Positions 60,747 through 64,000 of a stretch of DNA of 64,000 bases are shown here, piece by piece. The position numbers and the translations under genes are program-made. Origin of the DNA: an uncultured Clostridia bacterium (GTDB taxonomy: Bacteria; Bacillota; Clostridia; Oscillospirales; Ruminococcaceae). Position 1 is the stretch's first letter. Every line of letters begins with the position of its first letter. The stretch lies in assembly GCA_945829235.1 (NCBI GenBank), contig CALZUA010000013.1, positions 1-64,000 on the forward strand, written 5' to 3'. Under the pieces are notes generated by a model. The model made no database searches. It was not told the origin of the DNA and was given only the letters and a program-made list of their open reading frames with translations.

Positions 60747-61130
60747 TCACCTTTGTTCAAACCGTGCCCGAAGCTTTTCGAGTGCTCTTTTCTCCATCCG
60801 AGAAATGTACGACCGCGAGATACCGAGCTTCTTCGCAATCTCTTTCTGCGTCATCGGTCGGCACACTGAGCCGTCCACGACCGCGACACCATACCGCTTG
60901 CAGATAATCTCACGCTCGCGCTCGTCAAGTTCCTCGAGAATAAATCTGTAAAGCCGCTCCGAGTCGATTTTCAGCTCGACTATTTGCTCGACGTTGATGT
61001 TGCTCGAAATTATGTCCTCAATCGTGAGAGCATTCCCCTCGGAGTCGCTTTCGATAGGCTCGCTGATGTACAACTCTGTCTGCTTGTGCTTCATTTTGCG
61101 GAAGTACATTTTGATTTGGCTAGCAATAAC
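60747..61130 (-). pseudogene. sigK: Sigma-K-like 3' fragment, copy 4 (with core I 61118-61130)
   Basis: 384 nt again. Variants: VEQIVELKID, GVAVVDGS, SRMEKRALEKL. The core is changed to GGCTAGCAATAAC (V-I-A-S instead of V-I-A-N). Upstream frame F-L-N-R. No start codon before the fragment's own internal ATG (MYFRKM). It is the right-most copy; sequence beyond it (toxin-antitoxin scar) is unlike the other units. Confidence 0.84.
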
Positions 61131-61150
61131 ACGGTTGAGGAAATATTATT

Positions 61151-61248
61151 CTAAACGATGTTAGTATTCGAAAATTGATATTAAAATTTTTAAAAATAGG
61201 TTGAATTTCTCCTATTTATGATGTATAATATTAATATGGAAGGAGGAA
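61151..61248 (+). repeat. 98-bp direct repeat carrying the phd promoter, copy 1
   Basis: Matches 62605-62702 almost throughout. It contains TTGAAT (61201-61206), 17 nt, TATAAT (61224-61229) and GGAAGGAGG. Confidence 0.85.
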
Positions 61249-61254
61249 TTGACT

Positions 61255-61497
61255 ATGACCATTAACACAAACACGCTCGTGTCAATAACAGAGGCGAACC
61301 AAAACTTTTCGAGGGTAGCAAGGATTGTTGATGAAAACGGCTCGGCTATTATTCTCAAAAACAATGTTCCGCGATACATTATTATGGAATTTCCCGAGGC
61401 TGAAAAGCTTCAAACCGCCCCCGATGAAGATGTTGAGGCGATTTCTCAGCGACTGATTGCCAAAAATCTTGAAGCATACAAGGAGCTTGCAAAATGA
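61255..61497 (+). CDS. phd: Phd/YefM-family antitoxin
   Basis: 80 residues from MTINTNTLVS (61255; GGAGG 8 nt upstream; the TTG six bases earlier is less likely). Phd fold: VSITEANQNFSRVARIVDEN, then AIILKNNVPRYIIMEFPEAE. The acidic C-terminal tail would block Doc. Its stop overlaps the start of the doc remnant (ATGA). It appears intact although its toxin is destroyed. Confidence 0.87.
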   Translation: MTINTNTLVSITEANQNFSRVARIVDENGSAIILKNNVPRYIIMEFPEAEKLQTAPDEDVEAISQRLIAKNLEAYKELAK

Positions 61498-61640
61498 TAC
61501 GGCTGACAGAAAATAATCTGGTTTTTTCTTTGGTTGCAAATATTTCGTTTGTTGACGGAAATACACGCAATGCCGGTGTTCCTTGCGATTAATGGTGTTG
61601 AGATAAATTGCACTCAAGAAGAACTTAATTCAATTTTGCA
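61494..61640 (+). pseudogene. doc: Doc-type toxin, internally deleted and truncated
   Basis: MIRLTENNL is the Doc N-terminus. It then jumps to ISFVDGNTRN (Doc HxFxDGNKR, with the catalytic His lost) by an internal deletion of roughly 60 codons. A further frame gives VFLAINGVEINCTQEELNSI. The rest is replaced by the IS5-type sequence. It cannot encode an active Fic-fold kinase. Confidence 0.8.
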
Positions 61641-62548
61641 GTCTGTTTTCGCAGACCTCTATAGCGTGTCTTTCGATATCGAAGCTGTTTCTTGACTACT
61701 GCGAAAACGTGTTCAACCTTTGCCCTTACCGATGACTTCTCTCGTTCACGACGCTTGATCTGTGCTTTTGCCCTTGGTGATAACTCCTTGCTTTGCGATG
61801 GACGACGGTTAATTATGTATTTGATTTTCTTGCCCGAGCGGTTTTTCAAAATCGCATTTTCTCGCTTGTCTGCACCAAGATAACCGCTGTCTCCATGCAG
61901 CCTTTCTTCATCACCGTGCATAAGCTCAGCCGTCATTGTTACATCATGTTGATTCGCAGGGGTTACTTTCAATGTGTGAACCAGTCCGCTGGATTCGTCA
62001 ACGCCGGCATGGGCTTTATAGCCAAAGTACCACATGTTGCCCTTTTTCACCTGATGAGCTTCGGGGTCACGCTGTCTGGCCGAATTCTTGGTTGAAGACG
62101 GGGCTGAAATTATTGTGGAATCAACGATGGTTCCCTTTTTCAGAATCAGCCCACGCTCCGTCAGAAGTTCAACCACCTGCTTGAACAGCTTATCCTGAAG
62201 GTTGTTTTTGATAAGCAGATTACGGAAACGTCCCAGTGTATCTCCGTCAGGGATCTGATTACTCGACTCCACGCCGCAGAAATCTGAAAATGCTCGGCTG
62301 TCAATGACCTCGTTTACCGTTGCCTCATCTGCAAGGTCATAAAGATTTTGTATCAAATAGATTCTCAGCATAAGTTCCAAATCATAGGGTTTGTTGCCGC
62401 GCTATCCTTTGTAATAGCACGGCTTTATCAGGCTTAGCCATTCTCCCCACGGTACTATGCGCTCTATCTGTTCAAGAAATTCTTTTTTCTTTGTCCTTAC
62501 CTGTAACAGTTCATCGTTCAAGGTGGACAGACTAATTTGTTTGTTCAT
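61625..62548 (-). mobile_element. IS5-type transposase, damaged
   Basis: ATG 62548 (MNKQISLSTLNDELLQV, WGEWLSLIKPCYYKG) is followed by TAG at 62404-62402 (codon 49), then the frame continues: RGNKPYDLELMLRIYLIQNL, first Asp in GTIVDSTIISAP, second in GDSGYLGADKRENA, Glu in VRAKVEHVFAVVKK. The DDE triad is present. The C-terminus stops at RKQTAKLN, where homologues run on ~15 residues, so the left end is missing and fused to doc at a shared AATTCAATTTTGCAG. Inactive as it stands. Confidence 0.82.
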
Positions 62549-62604
62549 ATCTTTATTATATCACTTTGGCGATTCTATGTCTACTGGTTTTGTGCGGTAT
62601 TGCC

Positions 62605-62702
62605 CTAAACGATGTTAGTATTCGAAAATTGATATTATATTTTTTAAAAATAGGTTGAATTTCTCCTATTTATAGTGTATAATATAAATATGGAAGGAGG
62701 AA
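62605..62702 (+). repeat. 98-bp direct repeat, copy 2
   Basis: Second copy of 61151-61248, with its own TTGAAT (62655-62660), 17 nt, TATAAT (62678-62683) and GGAAGGAGG, but no antitoxin gene behind it. It runs straight into the truncated lipoprotein gene on the other strand. Confidence 0.85.
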
Positions 62703-62860
62703 ATATTACTTTCTTCCGATACATTCGAACTGCCGTTCGTTTCATCTGTATTAACGATGGAGTTGTTAGCGGCTTGTTCGCTATCCGCACACCCTGCAAA
62801 TGAAGCGGAAATAATCAAAGTTGATATAGCAAGCAAAATCGGTTGAATTGATTTTTTCAT
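62666..62860 (-). pseudogene. Lipoprotein 5' fragment
   Basis: MKKSIQPILLAISTLIISA followed by lipobox FAGC (Cys24) and a polar Asn/Ser linker. Coding character ends at about 62703 where the 98-bp repeat begins; the last codons are read from the repeat. The body of the protein has been lost. Confidence 0.7.
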
Positions 62861-62958
62861 ACCAATTCTCTTTATAGTTTCATATTTTTATCGTTATATC
62901 ATAAAAAATAAATTTTGTAAAGTGGTTTTCTTAAAAACCGCATTTTATGCGTTTACAT

Positions 62959-63005
62959 AATCCATAAATAAACAAACCTCATCAACGTTTGTTTATTTAT
63001 GGATT
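62959..63005. terminator. Long perfect hairpin
   Basis: A 19-nt arm AATCCATAAATAAACAAAC (62959-62977) pairs perfectly with 62987-63005 around a 9-nt loop. AT-rich; a bidirectional terminator or an element end. The following 63006-63190 holds no gene; it includes TTAACGAAGTTCGTG-type short palindromes only. Confidence 0.65.
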
Positions 63006-63190
63006 AGTGTCAGAAAAGACTTAACGAAGTTCGTGTGACATAATCCGGGGTGCAGCAGCGAGCAGCGTTTCACGCATCCGGAGCAAATCATTTTTTTATG
63101 ATTAAATCCCGTTAATCATTAGTTTTTTTGTTACGTTCGTTAGTTTTTTTCGTATAAATTTTAAAAATAAAGAATATGGAGGATAATACC

Positions 63191-64000
63191 ATGATAAATC
63201 CAACTGATAAGAAATACCCCATTGATCCCAAAAATCCGGATGACAAAAGACCTGTCATCACAACGTTTGACGAGTATATGGAAATAGCGCTCAATGCAGC
63301 TCTGGGAGCGGCTATGAATCTTGACAAAAACGGCTGGAACGAACAAATTCAGAAACGTTACGATTCCAATAAGGGCATAGGTTTTCTTAATATGAGAACC
63401 TTTAGTAAAGACCTTGTCGGACGTACAACAAATGTCCATGATATTTTTGAGCTTCAGAACCGGCTGGATGATTTCATTAAAATGTGTAATGATCCCGTCA
63501 ATAAAACTATGGCTATGGCGGTAAGAAATGTTACAGAGCCGATCTTCGATAGGGCTATCGGAGATAATCTGTTTACTGTATGTCATAATGCTATGTGCTA
63601 TGTGGAGGACGATTACAGAATTTCAAAAGAAGTACGTGCACAGATAAGGACGAAAGATAGTGAAATATCCAGAAATATTTCGGGAAAAAAGGTAAACGGA
63701 GCTCACGCCGATATACTTACTTGTGACTTTGACGACCTGCCTTCTATGGAACAGATCCTGTTAATATCAAGTATTGCAAAATCGTTTACGGACAGAAGAG
63801 CTATGGTTGGCGATACCGGAGAGATTATAAACACTACAACGGCAGGCATGCAGATGCTTGAAAAGGTAAACGCTGAGGCTGTAAAGATAAGTGATGCCGT
63901 TCTCAATAAAAAGCACAGCAAGTATAAAGCAAGCAGCGAAAATGACAAGCGCGATTTTGAAGCGTTGGTTTCCGCTAACAAAAAGATGGATACTGCTGAA
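63191..64000 (+). CDS. Unknown protein, cut by the window edge
   Basis: 270 codons from ATG 63191 (GGAGG 8 nt upstream), open to the last base. N-terminal low-complexity Pro/Asp/Lys stretch (MINPTDKKYPIDPKNPDDKR), then mainly helical sequence: ITTFDEYMEIALNAALGAAM, FDRAIGDNLFTVCHNAMCYV, and a Ser/Lys-rich helical end. No signal peptide and no membrane segment. No family recognised; the look is of a tailed-phage or conjugative-element helper protein, but that is a guess. Confidence 0.7.
   Translation, partial: MINPTDKKYPIDPKNPDDKRPVITTFDEYMEIALNAALGAAMNLDKNGWNEQIQKRYDSNKGIGFLNMRTFSKDLVGRTTNVHDIFELQNRLDDFIKMCNDPVNKTMAMAVRNVTEPIFDRAIGDNLFTVCHNAMCYVEDDYRISKEVRAQIRTKDSEISRNISGKKVNGAHADILTCDFDDLPSMEQILLISSIAKSFTDRRAMVGDTGEIINTTTAGMQMLEKVNAEAVKISDAVLNKKHSKYKASSENDKRDFEALVSANKKMDTAE

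Noticed and set aside
1-64000. CRISPR array
   Set aside because: Repeats are either single, far apart or parts of genes; no evenly spaced direct repeats with unique spacers were found.

Overview
The window looks like a low-to-middling GC Gram-positive anaerobe of the Clostridia, most like Ruminococcus/Oscillospiraceae (inferred from gene style, not from a search). Evidence: AGGAGG-type ribosome binding sites, TTGACA/TATAAT promoters, lipobox lipoproteins with Ser-rich linkers, a sigma-K-like sequence, LRR_5/BspA surface proteins, clostripain-family proteins, and no outer-membrane genes. I see no rRNA, tRNA or CRISPR array.

The window appears to be a chain of accessory islands. The marker is a fragment of exactly 384 nt on the minus strand that encodes the C-terminal 127 residues of a sigma-K-like factor. 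It occurs four times (7925-8308, 20452-20835, 52984-53367, 60747-61130). Each copy starts at a 13-bp core, GATTAGCAATAAC on the plus strand, encoding V-I-A-N. By my recollection this is the place in sigK where the Bacillus skin element recombines. The same core, without the sigma fragment, recurs at 42-54, 10555-10567, 42564-42576 and 51302-51314, and a decayed core lies near 39254. All copies have one orientation. Cargo lies between the cores, mostly on the minus strand, and is often preceded by a conserved header: hairpin, then a TTGAAA-17-TATAAT promoter. I read this as repeated site-specific insertion at a sigK target, each event leaving a displaced 3' end. No recombinase of its own is visible.

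Cargo by interval. 54-8296: DUF1330 protein, wrecked acyltransferase, flavodoxin, amide hydrolase, FecR-LRR protein, acyltransferase-3, two-subunit chromate-type transporter. 8308-10555: Fic toxin with antitoxin, PEBP protein, broken GNAT. 10567-20823: six-gene Wadjet operon (jetABCD plus a lipoprotein and a zinc-ribbon protein). 20835-39254: XRE protein; a string of small genes joined by a repeated linker, including a streptothricin acetyltransferase; hydrolases; MarR; a clostripain lipoprotein; a local regulon in which a LuxR/MalT-like regulator, a transglutaminase lipoprotein, a small lipoprotein and a TM2 protein share one promoter motif; HD-GYP; several gene scraps. 39259-42564: XRE, alcohol dehydrogenase, AAA ATPase. 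42576-51302: two-component system, clostripain-like membrane protein, giant lipoprotein, IS30 remnant. 51314-53355: one FecR-LRR protein. 53367-61118: AAA ATPase, amide hydrolase with an amber codon, CoA-ligase-like enzyme with TetR, hydrolase cut from its promoter by IS110. Beyond 61130: Phd/Doc pair wrecked by an IS5-type element, a lipoprotein stub, and an unknown gene running off the edge.

Many cargo genes are broken by frameshift, nonsense codon or deletion, as expected of an accumulating array. Some indels could be assembly errors.
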